Of a stretch of 60,878 nucleotides of DNA, positions 36,827 through 46,467 are shown one piece after another (within the stretch, counting starts at the first letter, position 1; the number at the start of each line of letters is the position of its first letter). The notes beneath the pieces are model-generated. The model was not told the origin of the DNA and did no database searches. It saw only the letters and a program-made list of their open reading frames with translations. The DNA is taken from the IMG/VR virus record IMGVR_UViG_3300023184_009656, positions 1 through 60,878 of that record. One strand, given 5' to 3'. A program made the position numbers and the translations under genes. This stretch comes from a virus.

Positions 36827-39416
36827 TTATTATATAGGATATAGAAATTTTTTAAATTTGCTTAATAAGAAGCTTTCTTCAAAAACATCTTATGGTATAC
36901 AGAAATTTAATTCAAGTGGAAAATACATCAATCAATTTGTTGATCAATACAGAACTCAAGATTATAAAACATATAATGAAACATTAAATCCAATAATTTT
37001 AGAAGATATATCTTTTATACCTTTGCAAAATTATGTTAAACATATTTATACAGGTTTATATTATAGAAAAGAACCATATGAATATGAAACTGGGAGTTAT
37101 AATTTACCAAAAATTACTGGCAATTTAATTACGGGTGATATAAATTATATAGACTATCAAGCTGCGAGTTATATAAAAAATTCAAATGATCCATATTATG
37201 ACTCTCAAATGCCAAAATCTGGAGAAAAGCATATATTACATTTAAATCTCAATTTATATGGATTTGAAGAAGATGCTATTGAAGATTGCGATATAGAATT
37301 GAATGCAATGGTTTTAAAAACTGGATTTTTCCAGCAAATACCTAAAGATCCAACTATATTAAATTTAAAAATTAATGATATTAATCCTACATATTCTATT
37401 ACAGATTCTGTAAATGATTATATTCAACAAAAAAGAATTTTAAAGTCTTCAGAAGCTAATAATTTTATAAGTTATAATCCAAGTTTCAATCGTTTCAATT
37501 CAGATACTTTTTCTAATAATACAACTGTAATTGAAAAATATAAATATATAAAAAATACAATTACAATATCAAATCCATTTTTTAGTAATAATAAAAATAT
37601 TGCTCTACCATGTTTATTTCAATATAAATCTACAAACAGTAATCTAACATACAATCTTGGAGAATATAAATTTTTAATTTTTGATAGTTCAAATAACTAT
37701 TTACAAAGTGGAAATTATATAACTGGAACTCAAACTGGTTTCCTATACTTCTTAGCTCCAGGGACTTATACAACAATAATATCTGGTAATGAAAATGATT
37801 TCTTATATACAGAAAATAGTTTAAGTGGTAAAAATCAAAATATTCATTTACTTTCTATGAGTGTTGATTTTGTGACAGGAGAAAAATTACAAGAAATTTA
37901 TATTGAAAATCAAGATAAAATCTGGGCTACTTACGCACTAGGTCCAAGAGAATTAGTCTTTGGATCTGGATATAATAGTTTAAATTATCAAAATCCAGTA
38001 GCATTTGCAATTGATTTTGAAAGAAATTTAAGTGGGCAAGTAGATAGCCCATTTTTATTTTATAGGGAAATGGCTGGATCTTATAAAGATTTATGCACGC
38101 CAACAATAGTTCAAATTGGAATTGGAGAAGGGTGTACTACGGCATTTTGCTTAATTTGCGATCAAGCAGGTAAATTATTTAAGCAAGGACAAAGTTATAT
38201 TGATGTGCCAAAAGAATATCTTCCTCTCGAAAAATATGCTGCAATATTTAAATATTATGAAGATCCAAATTCAAATACATACAGAGTAGCAATAGATGAA
38301 TCTTTTATCGCTCAATGTTGTAGTTGCAAAGAGCAAGGTTGTACTAATCTTGCGGCAACAGTACAAACTCAAATAAATAATCCAACATTAAATCAAAGTG
38401 GTGATGCAATTTATTCTGGAGTATTTTTCTTAGATAATTTAAATCCAGCTACAGTAAATATAAAATATAATATAAACTATTACTCAGGACAAATAGCTTT
38501 TAATAGTTTTTATGAAGGAGACAAGATCACATTTAAGCAATATCCATTTGATTTTGAAAAAGTATATCAAAGATTGTATGGATCGGCTCCTGCAATTAAA
38601 GAGTATATAACAGAATTTATATTCTCAAAATCTTTAGTTGGAAATAATTACTTTAATAATAAACAAGATTTAATAAATAAAATAAATATTAAATTAGCTT
38701 CTTCTGGCTTATATAGTTGGAAACCTTTAAAATATAAAAATATACCAGAATTTGAATACGGTCCATTATTAACTGGAATTGATATAGGAATTGATGCGTC
38801 AGGAAATGATTTAATTGATATAATTTCTTTAAGGAGCGGAAAATTTGGAAGTCATGATATTAAATTAGTATTACAACCTAGACTTCAAATATATAATTAT
38901 CTTGTACCTAATATTATAAGATTGGAAATTTCTGATGACTTTATTAATTGGACTGGAGTTGTGTCTTCTCAAAATAGACAACCAATTAATACTTATATTA
39001 AATCACCAAATAATACAGTTGGCAATATTCGATATGACGAAATAGAAAATACAAAATACACAATAACTAAAATTATTCCAACTTCTTCAGAAACAGAAAG
39101 CATTGATGAAGAAGAACTTGATTTAGAAAAATTAGCAAGTAGTTTTGCTTCTGGAAATTTGGTTTCAGGAGATTATATTTGTATATTAGATGCTAATAGT
39201 AGTGGAATAAATTGTGGAACTGGTTATAAAGATTATTTCGTTGGAACTAAATTAGATTTTACTTGTAAAGAAAAATTACCAAGTGAACTACCAGATACAG
39301 GTTCAAGTGGACAATCTCCTCAACAACAAGAAAAAACTCAAAAAGCAGAAGATTCTCAAGCATTAACCCAAGATATTGATAGATTTAGAATAGGATTCTA
39401 TGACTATTTATCTTAA
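36819..39416 (+). CDS. Large virion protein with Cys-rich centre
   Basis: The ATG at 36819 gives an 865-residue protein and is preferred over an upstream TTG (36768) lying inside the previous gene: its N-terminus MPNYYIGYRNFLN matches the YRNFLN start region of the 25683 protein. The middle contains LDFERNLSGQ-like beta segments, then a Cys cluster at about residues 440-530 (CTPTIVQIGIGEGCTTAFC, CLIC, QCCSCKEQGC) that may bind metal or form disulfides. The C-terminal 60 residues are Gln/Ser-rich and disordered-looking. No enzyme motif. Likely baseplate or tail-tip component. Confidence 0.65.
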   Translation: MPNYYIGYRNFLNLLNKKLSSKTSYGIQKFNSSGKYINQFVDQYRTQDYKTYNETLNPIILEDISFIPLQNYVKHIYTGLYYRKEPYEYETGSYNLPKITGNLITGDINYIDYQAASYIKNSNDPYYDSQMPKSGEKHILHLNLNLYGFEEDAIEDCDIELNAMVLKTGFFQQIPKDPTILNLKINDINPTYSITDSVNDYIQQKRILKSSEANNFISYNPSFNRFNSDTFSNNTTVIEKYKYIKNTITISNPFFSNNKNIALPCLFQYKSTNSNLTYNLGEYKFLIFDSSNNYLQSGNYITGTQTGFLYFLAPGTYTTIISGNENDFLYTENSLSGKNQNIHLLSMSVDFVTGEKLQEIYIENQDKIWATYALGPRELVFGSGYNSLNYQNPVAFAIDFERNLSGQVDSPFLFYREMAGSYKDLCTPTIVQIGIGEGCTTAFCLICDQAGKLFKQGQSYIDVPKEYLPLEKYAAIFKYYEDPNSNTYRVAIDESFIAQCCSCKEQGCTNLAATVQTQINNPTLNQSGDAIYSGVFFLDNLNPATVNIKYNINYYSGQIAFNSFYEGDKITFKQYPFDFEKVYQRLYGSAPAIKEYITEFIFSKSLVGNNYFNNKQDLINKINIKLASSGLYSWKPLKYKNIPEFEYGPLLTGIDIGIDASGNDLIDIISLRSGKFGSHDIKLVLQPRLQIYNYLVPNIIRLEISDDFINWTGVVSSQNRQPINTYIKSPNNTVGNIRYDEIENTKYTITKIIPTSSETESIDEEELDLEKLASSFASGNLVSGDYICILDANSSGINCGTGYKDYFVGTKLDFTCKEKLPSELPDTGSSGQSPQQQEKTQKAEDSQALTQDIDRFRIGFYDYLS

Positions 39417-39423
39417 ACATAAG

Positions 39424-39435
39424 TGTGTAATAAAT
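39424..39435 (+). promoter_or_regulatory. Variant late element (TGTGTAATAAAT)
   Basis: TGTGTAATAAAT lies in the 31-base gap, 12 bases before the ATG of the 39448 gene. It shares the GTGTAAT core with the other elements. There is no evident Shine-Dalgarno. Confidence 0.4.
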
Positions 39436-39447
39436 ATATAATATAAT

Positions 39448-40767
39448 ATGAAAAGCGTAGATGATATATTAATAGTTCCTAAAGCTATATATTTTGCTGC
39501 AAATAAGAATACGTGGTTCAAATATAAAATTGAAGGAGTACTAGGGTATTATTCTGATTTTAGAACTACAATGAGTCATAATACTCTGGTCGTAACTCCA
39601 GATTTATATATAGTTGGACATATAAAAACCCAAATTGGTTGGAATTATCAATATATATATTTTTACGACAAAGAAGGTAGAATATCAGTTTTAACGATTG
39701 GAATTTATGTATTAAATTTAACTTGTGATGGTGGAGAAACAAGATGTGAAGATTTTAAGTATTCTTCTGTGCCTTTACCTTTATCAAGTTGCAGTGTTAA
39801 GGTTGTTTTTATAGGAAATCTTGCGTGCTATGGTTGTCAAGATCTAAGTTCAAGTTCGATTCCAGAAAGTTGTGAAAAATATAATTTTTTCTCTAGTCAA
39901 GTAGAGTGCGTTGATAATTCTTTAAGTACTAAAATTTTTGTAAATGGATTAGAATGTTATACTTGTGAAGATTTTTCATCTTCATCTTCATCTAGTAGTA
40001 GTTCTTCTAGTAGTAGTATCCCGCTTCCACAGCTTCCAAATCCACCACAGCCTCCTAGTCCTAGTCCAACCCCAACTCCAACTCCTTCAGTGGGTAAATG
40101 CGCTGATTATGGTTATAGTAATACTTCAATTATAAGTTGTCCACCAGGTCAACAGGCAAAATCTATTGGTGTTAATGGTTTGCTATGTTGGGCATGTCAA
40201 GATATTGGTGGTGGTCCATCACCAACCCCAAGCCCAACTCCTAGTCCTAGCCCAAGTCCTAGCCCAAGTCCTAGCCCAAGTCCTAGCCCAAGCCCAAGTC
40301 CTAGTCCAGTTGGAATTCCTGGTAGTCCTGGCGATCCTTCTACTACAGTTGGAGTAGCAGGAAACCCACCTTGTTGTAGTTGTCCAGGAGGAAGCTTTAA
40401 TGGTTGCAGCTTTTTCGAAAGAGTATGTCCTGAATCATATAGTCTGAAAGGAAAGTGCATAGATCCGTTTAGTGGGTGGGATATTTGTAATAAAATATGT
40501 TATATCTGTGGAGCCATTTGTGATCAGAGCAATTGTCCCGATGATTGGAAACCTTTTTGTAGATATGGAATTATTCGTTTTACAAAAACTTGCAATGTAG
40601 GTTGCCCTAGTGATCGTTGCACTGCTAAAGGTTATAGATGTCAAAAAGATCAATACGATAATGGTTTAAATATTAAAAATACATTAGATATTGAATCTAG
40701 ATATCAAGATTATATTGAAGCTTTTCAAGTTTTACCAATGATTGTAGATTTTTTCAAAAATGAATAA
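39448..40767 (+). CDS. Modular Cys-rich protein with polyserine and Ser-Pro linkers
   Basis: A 439-residue protein. After an N-terminal beta region (about 1-90) come three homologous Cys modules: C100/C115/C127/C130, C142/C154/C170/C173 and C217/C230/C246/C249. Each ends G-x-x-C-x-x-C-(Q/E)-D. They are joined by Ser runs (up to 15 residues) and by Pro-rich linkers with Ser-Pro and Thr-Pro repeats. A second Cys-rich region with about 17 Cys occupies residues 310-405. No signal peptide is evident. It could be a flexible, disulfide- or metal-stabilised tail appendage. The next gene starts 8 bases before its stop (ATGAATAA). Confidence 0.7.
   Translation: MKSVDDILIVPKAIYFAANKNTWFKYKIEGVLGYYSDFRTTMSHNTLVVTPDLYIVGHIKTQIGWNYQYIYFYDKEGRISVLTIGIYVLNLTCDGGETRCEDFKYSSVPLPLSSCSVKVVFIGNLACYGCQDLSSSSIPESCEKYNFFSSQVECVDNSLSTKIFVNGLECYTCEDFSSSSSSSSSSSSSSIPLPQLPNPPQPPSPSPTPTPTPSVGKCADYGYSNTSIISCPPGQQAKSIGVNGLLCWACQDIGGGPSPTPSPTPSPSPSPSPSPSPSPSPSPSPSPVGIPGSPGDPSTTVGVAGNPPCCSCPGGSFNGCSFFERVCPESYSLKGKCIDPFSGWDICNKICYICGAICDQSNCPDDWKPFCRYGIIRFTKTCNVGCPSDRCTAKGYRCQKDQYDNGLNIKNTLDIESRYQDYIEAFQVLPMIVDFFKNE
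40218..40310 (+). repeat. Ser-Pro repeat tract with 12-base units
   Basis: CCTAGCCCAAGT is repeated in tandem from 40246 (units at 40246, 40258, 40270, and 40282 with one change). Related CCA/ACT/AGC units lie on both sides. It encodes a Ser-Pro linker and is locally far more GC-rich than its surroundings. Confidence 0.9.
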
Positions 40768-42427
40768 ATATAAATACGCGAGAATATTCATGACAGGTTT
40801 TAGAAGTGCGCCTGTTGATCCAAGAGTTTTAACAGAATTACAAAATAAAAATATTTCATTTAAATCTTTTCCTTTGAATAAAATTAAAGTACGTAATATT
40901 ACTCTTTTTTCTGATTATGATATAAACATAAATGAACCTCAGAATATAGTATTGTCTGGAATAAGTTCTGTATATGATTCAACATACTCTGGAAATTTGT
41001 ATGCAAAAATAACTGGAATAGCTGAATTTATTGATATCGGAGTAACTAATAATTCAGGAATTTATAATCCTAGTGGATTTCATACTGGATTTTTTATTAA
41101 TGGACAAACTTTTTATGATAGAAAAAATAGACAAGTATATCCTGTTAATAAAAATTTAACTATTTCATCTTCTAGTAACGTAAAATATTTAGCATCTGGT
41201 AAAGTTACTGGACAAGATTTAAATCCTAATGATTTTACATTAAAAAGTACTTCTGGAATTATAAATGCCCCTATAACTCTAAGAGATAATTTATATTCTG
41301 GTTTATATAGTGGTATAAAAACTTTACAAGAAAATTTTTATGATCCAGATACATTTACTGTATCTTTTTATAAAGATTATAGTTATATAGTAACTGGTAG
41401 TAATCTTTGGATGAGTAATTTCAATGTTGTGAATCCAATTGCATCCTCAATAACAGAAACTCCAGGAATATTTATTTTGAATAAAGTTCTGAATAATGGA
41501 AGTGGTTATGCTTTTTCAACTCAAACAGTTATAGCTAGTGGTAATATTCCAAATGTAAAATTACCAAGAAAAAATTTAACTGGAACTGCACTTTTGACTG
41601 GATTTTTAACTGGAAAAGTTTTAGAAATTGATAGTGGAATTTATATATTTAATCAAATCGTTACTGGTTCTGGTATTAACGCAAAACAATCTTATGCTAC
41701 TGGATATTTAAATGCTTTTAATTATTTAAATTATAATACTCCAGAAGAATTTGACTTTATAAGTATTGAAGATCCAATAAATGATACATTAAGCACATTT
41801 ACTTATAGCACTGGAGAATTATTTAATCCTCCACTTTATTTTAATTCTTTAGCTACTTTAAATAATATTATAAATTCTGGAAGTGGTTCTTATGGCGTAT
41901 ATTCTGAAATAGTTGGTTCTAAATTAAAATTAACTTCATCAACTTCTGGAGAAAGTGGTAATTTGATATCTATACAAACTATTGGTTCAGCTGGAACTCC
42001 AACTTTACAAACTGGAAATTACTTATTAAGTGGAATTTCTTATTATCAACCATTAAATTCAACTGGAATATTTTACGCTCAAGTATATGGAATTATTTTA
42101 GCTACGGGGCTAATGAGAAAAAATTATATTAATGCTATTACTGGAAATATGACTGGTATATTAGGTAATAAAACATTCCTTAATACATGGAATATATATA
42201 CATCTGATAATAGCACATCTTATGTATATTTAAATAATTATACCTCATTAACTAGTAATACTGGAATAAATTATAACACTAATTATATAGATGAATCCGC
42301 TAATTATTTATATAATATTAATGTAAGATATAATAATATTAATAATAATATATATGACGATATTGCTCAATTAAAAATAACTTTAAATAATGAACAACAA
42401 ATCATTATTAATTTAACTGGAGTATAA
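40760..42427 (+). CDS. Hypothetical virion protein, Ser/Gly/Thr-rich
   Basis: A 555-residue protein with N-terminus NKYKYARIFMTGFRSAP followed by beta repeats containing Thr-Gly and Ser-Gly turns (for example YSGNLYAKITGIAEF). The region around residues 325-415 (a LSTFTYSTGELFNPP stretch, then SLATLNNIINSGSGSYGVYS) resembles repeats found in flagellin-like and tail-fibre proteins. No catalytic motif. Its stop is followed one base later by the next ATG. Confidence 0.6.
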   Translation: MNKYKYARIFMTGFRSAPVDPRVLTELQNKNISFKSFPLNKIKVRNITLFSDYDININEPQNIVLSGISSVYDSTYSGNLYAKITGIAEFIDIGVTNNSGIYNPSGFHTGFFINGQTFYDRKNRQVYPVNKNLTISSSSNVKYLASGKVTGQDLNPNDFTLKSTSGIINAPITLRDNLYSGLYSGIKTLQENFYDPDTFTVSFYKDYSYIVTGSNLWMSNFNVVNPIASSITETPGIFILNKVLNNGSGYAFSTQTVIASGNIPNVKLPRKNLTGTALLTGFLTGKVLEIDSGIYIFNQIVTGSGINAKQSYATGYLNAFNYLNYNTPEEFDFISIEDPINDTLSTFTYSTGELFNPPLYFNSLATLNNIINSGSGSYGVYSEIVGSKLKLTSSTSGESGNLISIQTIGSAGTPTLQTGNYLLSGISYYQPLNSTGIFYAQVYGIILATGLMRKNYINAITGNMTGILGNKTFLNTWNIYTSDNSTSYVYLNNYTSLTSNTGINYNTNYIDESANYLYNINVRYNNINNNIYDDIAQLKITLNNEQQIIINLTGV

Positions 42428-42428
42428 A

Positions 42429-43097
42429 ATGGCAGCACCAATTTTTAAAACTCTAGCAAGCAAGGAAAATACTTATATTCCATTTGAAGTTTCTGCTGTC
42501 CAAGAATCTAACAAAATATATCTTACTGTTGAGCCTAGATCTGTAGTATATAGATCTTTCAATTTAAAAGACATGATGATATATACTGGGTTCATTGATG
42601 ATGCTACAAAATCTACAATTGAAAGTTTAGAGGGAACTATAAGTGGTCATGCTATAAATGGATTAGGCCATAAATTTGAAGTAGATAAAGAAAATAAAAT
42701 TCTATATCTAAGAGTTGGAATTGGTCCAAATCTTTATGCGACTGGTGCAGAAATAGGAATTAGTAATTTAGATAATCCTTGGAGTGGATATCCAGAACCA
42801 TTTGAATATAATCCTGGAATTGAATTTGATGAACAAGGTAATTTAAAAAGCTCTATTATTTACAGAAGGCAAACTGCAGCTTATTTTCCATTAGCTTATT
42901 TAACTAATGATACATCTCAAATAGGAAAAGTTGTGCCAATAGCAAAAAATAAAAAAGTAGAACAAGTAAATAAATTAGTACAAGTAATTAATTACAATAT
43001 AATGATGACAACATTTAATTATGATGGAAATCCTGTAGCTTATGGAATTCCATTTATGAATCCTTTCTTTTATTATAGTAGCAGTAGCACAAGCTAA
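42429..43097 (+). CDS. Hypothetical tail protein with Ser-rich C-terminus
   Basis: A 222-residue protein of mixed alpha/beta character. It includes VQESNKIYLTVEPRSVVYR and a Gly/Pro/Tyr-rich centre, and ends with FFYYSSSSTS, a miniature of the polyserine runs in other tail proteins of this phage. No family recognised. It is coupled closely to the upstream gene, so it may be an accessory or capping subunit for the same structure. Confidence 0.6.
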   Translation: MAAPIFKTLASKENTYIPFEVSAVQESNKIYLTVEPRSVVYRSFNLKDMMIYTGFIDDATKSTIESLEGTISGHAINGLGHKFEVDKENKILYLRVGIGPNLYATGAEIGISNLDNPWSGYPEPFEYNPGIEFDEQGNLKSSIIYRRQTAAYFPLAYLTNDTSQIGKVVPIAKNKKVEQVNKLVQVINYNIMMTTFNYDGNPVAYGIPFMNPFFYYSSSSTS

Positions 43098-43105
43098 TAA
43101 TTAAA

Positions 43106-44449
43106 ATGAGTGAATTAGTTTCAGCTAATTGGAATCCTCAATATGGAATGGAAAATCCAAAAAATGTTTTAAATAAAGTCAGTCATCTTGGAGCTTTACC
43201 AATTAATCAACATTACGTTTTTTTTAAAAATGGCGCTACCAAAATGATGCAAAATGATAAAAACATTCTTCCAGAAGTCAAAGAAGAACTAGAAAGAGAA
43301 AGATTACTTAGAGATAAGAACGAATATGGAGAAGGAACCGCTAGACCTGCGGCTTTCACAGAAACTCAAATGAGTGATTTATATTATAATTCTTTTGGTT
43401 TAGATATAGACATACTTTCTAGGCCATATACGGTTGATCCACTTACAGTCATATTAATTACTGGAGGTTATAGTGGCTTACTTGCACTTTTAGTAGGACA
43501 AAGCATAGCTCTCAAATTACAAATGGTTGTAGATGAACTTTTTAGCTCTGTGATTAAAGCACAAGTACCAAGAATTGGATATACAGATTTTTATACTTAT
43601 GAAGAAAAAAAAGTTGGTGATGAAAAAAGTAAAATTTTATCTAAATTAGTAAAAAGAAAACACCCGTATATTGATGAAAAAAATAACAATAAAATTCAAA
43701 AAGATCAATTAATTAATCTTTCTAGTGAGGCAGGATTCAAGAAAGTAACTGGTGTCTCAACTTATGATACAATTTTAAGTAAATATCAATTTAATGGTGG
43801 ATCAGGATTTTCATCAAGTATTTTCAAAAATCTATCAAAAGAAAACATAAAAACTTTTATGGAAACTTTAAAAGCGAATAGTGAGATTAAATACGACCAG
43901 CTAAATAAATTAACAAAAAAATATACTGATTCTTCATTTATTAATAAATCTAAAACTAAAGAAATGGCTATAATGGATACTTTAAAATTTCAAATAAATA
44001 ATGTTCTTAGACCAATTTCAGTACATATAGATTTTAGTGACTACACAACAGTCCTAAGTGGTATGAGGCAAAAAGGATATCCAAATAAACAAAAAGAAAA
44101 ATCTATATTTGGTCCTTATATTTGCAGATCTAAAAAAGTTTTTTTATATTATCCTAAGATTATCATTCAAGATAAAGCGCTAAGTACTATAGCTAAACAA
44201 TCAAATGGAATTCCTTATATTGGAAGTTTGGATCTTTTTGGAGTACCAACAACAGCTTATAGTGTATCTTTTACTAATGATCTTTCATCTTTTGAATTGA
44301 TATTAAGAATGGCATCTTTTGGCTTACTACCTCAAATTAATGGTGGATGCAAATATTTAGCTAAAGACAACGCTTTTAATCTTGGGGCTGGATACTCTGA
44401 TGGAAAAACAGATTACAAACCCTATAAAGCTTGTCCTGGATGTCCTTGA
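43106..44449 (+). CDS. Hypothetical protein with one hydrophobic segment, last gene of virion block
   Basis: A 447-residue protein. A hydrophobic stretch at about residues 112-138 (TVILITGGYSGLLALLVGQS) is long enough for a membrane segment. The rest is soluble, Lys-rich in the middle (KILSKLVKRKHPY) and ends with KACPGCP. It could be a tail-tip component that contacts the membrane during infection, or a non-virion protein. It converges with the - strand block with only three bases between stops, and no terminator hairpin was found there. Confidence 0.6.
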   Translation: MSELVSANWNPQYGMENPKNVLNKVSHLGALPINQHYVFFKNGATKMMQNDKNILPEVKEELERERLLRDKNEYGEGTARPAAFTETQMSDLYYNSFGLDIDILSRPYTVDPLTVILITGGYSGLLALLVGQSIALKLQMVVDELFSSVIKAQVPRIGYTDFYTYEEKKVGDEKSKILSKLVKRKHPYIDEKNNNKIQKDQLINLSSEAGFKKVTGVSTYDTILSKYQFNGGSGFSSSIFKNLSKENIKTFMETLKANSEIKYDQLNKLTKKYTDSSFINKSKTKEMAIMDTLKFQINNVLRPISVHIDFSDYTTVLSGMRQKGYPNKQKEKSIFGPYICRSKKVFLYYPKIIIQDKALSTIAKQSNGIPYIGSLDLFGVPTTAYSVSFTNDLSSFELILRMASFGLLPQINGGCKYLAKDNAFNLGAGYSDGKTDYKPYKACPGCP

Positions 44450-44452
44450 TTT

Positions 44453-45256
44453 TTATTTAATTTTTTTAATTCTTTCAATTAATTCGAAAATTTTAGCTTT
44501 AGGAATATCATTTAAAGAGTTTATATTTTCTACATTATCAAAATTTTCTTTAATGAGTTTACTTTTTAAAATTTCAAATGAAATGCTTTTTTGTTTCATA
44601 ATCTTTTCCAGTAAACTTAATGGAGAAGTTGGATTTTCTTGAGAAGAAGATCCTTCATCTAATAATTTAGCATCTCCAAGTTCTTCTTGAGACACGATAT
44701 TAATCTTTAAAAAATTACGAACACATCTTACAAATGCGCGATTTTCAGCAATTGCAGCCAAAAAGAATCTAGCAAAAGATTTAGTATTATTAGTTGTTGC
44801 ATCTGCGAGAGATTCAAATACAATTTCACGACCACCTGTTTCATAATTTGGAATCCAAGTTATACGACAATTTGTTGCAAAATAGTTTTCACTTGCTGCA
44901 ACTACTTTGTATTCAACACTTGTATATCCACGAATTTGAGCAAGCTCTTTGATGCCACCTAATAGAATAAGCAAATCTTTATCTTGGAGTTTTGATACGT
45001 CTGTTTCTTGAGTCTTTTGTCTATTAGGTACAAGATGCTCGGTTTTTACCATTTTACGCCAATTAATTGTTCCATCATCATTAAATATATAGTTATGATT
45101 TTTATCATCAATTAGTCCATATTGATTTCTGGTAATAAGATTTGGAGGAACAACTTGAACTACTGGTTGGGTATCTTTTGATGCTACATTTATATCAACT
45201 AATTCAGAACTACCAATAGTAGTAGTATTTTCGTTATCTTTAATTTTTGGACTCAT
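44453..45256 (-). CDS. Putative single-strand annealing protein (Rad52/Erf-like)
   Basis: A 267-residue protein. The first 60 residues look disordered. The core (about 90-195) alternates strands and helices and includes SVEYKVVAASENYFATNCRI and ADATTNNTKSFARFFLAAIA, then E-N-R-A-F-V-R-C-V-R-N-F-L. The A-E-x-R-A-x-x-R-x-x-R helix pattern is typical of Rad52-superfamily phage annealing proteins. The C-terminus is helical and Lys-rich. It would pair complementary strands during phage recombination, complementing the RecA-like gene at 59736. No second motif confirms the call, so an unrelated DNA-binding protein remains possible. It has its own consensus promoter. Confidence 0.45.
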   Translation of the reverse strand: MSPKIKDNENTTTIGSSELVDINVASKDTQPVVQVVPPNLITRNQYGLIDDKNHNYIFNDDGTINWRKMVKTEHLVPNRQKTQETDVSKLQDKDLLILLGGIKELAQIRGYTSVEYKVVAASENYFATNCRITWIPNYETGGREIVFESLADATTNNTKSFARFFLAAIAENRAFVRCVRNFLKINIVSQEELGDAKLLDEGSSSQENPTSPLSLLEKIMKQKSISFEILKSKLIKENFDNVENINSLNDIPKAKIFELIERIKKIK

Positions 45257-45262
45257 TTTATG

Positions 45263-45291
45263 AGTATAGTTCGTATTTATTATTTTGTCAA
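45263..45291 (-). promoter_or_regulatory. Sigma70 promoter for the 44453-45256 gene
   Basis: On the - strand, TTGACA (45286-45291) is followed after exactly 17 bases by TATACT (45263-45268), 6 bases before the ATG. The -35 box lies inside the 3' end of the upstream gene. Confidence 0.8.
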
Positions 45292-46464
45292 GTCCATTGT
45301 AAAGATATAGAATTTTTCTGGATTTTCATTTAATATGTTAATATCATAAAATTCTTGGATATTTTCATTAATATTTTTAACTGGTTTATTATCAAAAAAA
45401 GCTTTTTCACTTAAAAATACTTGACCTTGGCTTAATATTAAATTATTTGATTTATAAAAGATTTTTTTATCCATATGTTGTTTGATTTGATTTTCAACTT
45501 CTGGATGTTTTAAGGTAACGTTAATTATTATACCATAATCAATATAGGCTAATTTATAGTCATTTATCTTTTCTTTGGGTAAATAAGAATATAATTGATA
45601 TTTGATATTTAAATTTTTCAAGTTTTTAATGAATTCAATACTAGATTCATCTTCTACGAAATAGTTTACTCCTAAGATATTTGATTTATTTTCTTTTAAA
45701 ATATCTAAACTAATTGGTTTATTTGAAGCAATAATACATGGCATTAATTTTAATTGATTATTTAAATTTTGTTCATTAAAATCTAAATCCATTCTTACAA
45801 TACAACCATTTATCATCTGAGATCTTTCGACTAGATGATTGGGAATAATATGAAAAATTTTATTGTTATATAATCTGCCATTATAAATGGTTTCCATGAG
45901 ATGTAAATTATTATCTATACCAAGTAGTCTTAAAACCGCTTGAGCGATTTTTTCTGGTTTAATTTCATTTATTGATTTTGGATTTTCTTCAGCAGCATAA
46001 CTAGGTTTTTTATCAATTTTCGGAGATAGCAAAGCCATATCTTCTTCATTGGTCCAATATGGTTTTACATTGTTTATATTATTATTACTATATAATGCTA
46101 TAATTCTTTTATTAAATCCAGAAGCTATGTGGGCTCCAAAACTATCAGTACCAAGATGTAATAATGAGTTTTTAATTATATAAGCTGCTTGTCTTATTGT
46201 AGTTTGACCATTCACAGTATAGCAGTTGTCTATGACTTTTTCTTTCTCTCCACCAATTTGAACAATTTGAATATTATTCTGCCTTAAAATAGGTGAAATT
46301 AAATTAATGACCTCTTGCCAATAATCATAGTCTTTTGCAGTATATTTACTAAAAGGTTGAAATGATATATATTTATCAAAGGGTAGTGGAAAATAACATT
46401 CCAATATAAATGGTTTTCCTATTTTTAATCCACAAGATGTGGCGTATGATTCTACGAGGTGCAT
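45280..46464 (-). CDS. GT9-type C-terminal half plus unknown domain (split glycosyltransferase)
   Basis: A 394-residue protein. Residues 1-190 read as the C-terminal Rossmann half of a GT9 (heptosyltransferase-like) enzyme: an H-L-V-E-S-Y linker helix, then ISFQPFSKY, a V-Q-I-G-G strand-turn, and L-G-T-D-S-F-G-A-H-I-A-S-G (equivalent of the D-S-G-x-x-H-L-A-A nucleotide-sugar motif) followed by R-I-I-A-L-Y. It lacks the N-terminal Rossmann half, which instead ends the 47096-49018 protein. Residues 190-394 form an additional unrecognised domain. Probably acts with the upstream product as one enzyme transferring a sugar; donor and acceptor unknown. It follows the GT-A gene with a 3-base gap. Confidence 0.6.
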   Translation of the reverse strand: MHLVESYATSCGLKIGKPFILECYFPLPFDKYISFQPFSKYTAKDYDYWQEVINLISPILRQNNIQIVQIGGEKEKVIDNCYTVNGQTTIRQAAYIIKNSLLHLGTDSFGAHIASGFNKRIIALYSNNNINNVKPYWTNEEDMALLSPKIDKKPSYAAEENPKSINEIKPEKIAQAVLRLLGIDNNLHLMETIYNGRLYNNKIFHIIPNHLVERSQMINGCIVRMDLDFNEQNLNNQLKLMPCIIASNKPISLDILKENKSNILGVNYFVEDESSIEFIKNLKNLNIKYQLYSYLPKEKINDYKLAYIDYGIIINVTLKHPEVENQIKQHMDKKIFYKSNNLILSQGQVFLSEKAFFDNKPVKNINENIQEFYDINILNENPEKFYIFTMDLTK

Positions 46465-46467
46465 AAA

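Noticed and set aside
40166-40460. Open frames on both strands across the Ser-Pro repeat
   Set aside because: They are produced by the 12-base repeat and GC-richer tract; the + strand Cys-module gene explains the region.
44440-44475. Bidirectional terminator at the convergent junction
   Set aside because: T/A-rich sequence is present but no stable hairpin was found on either strand.
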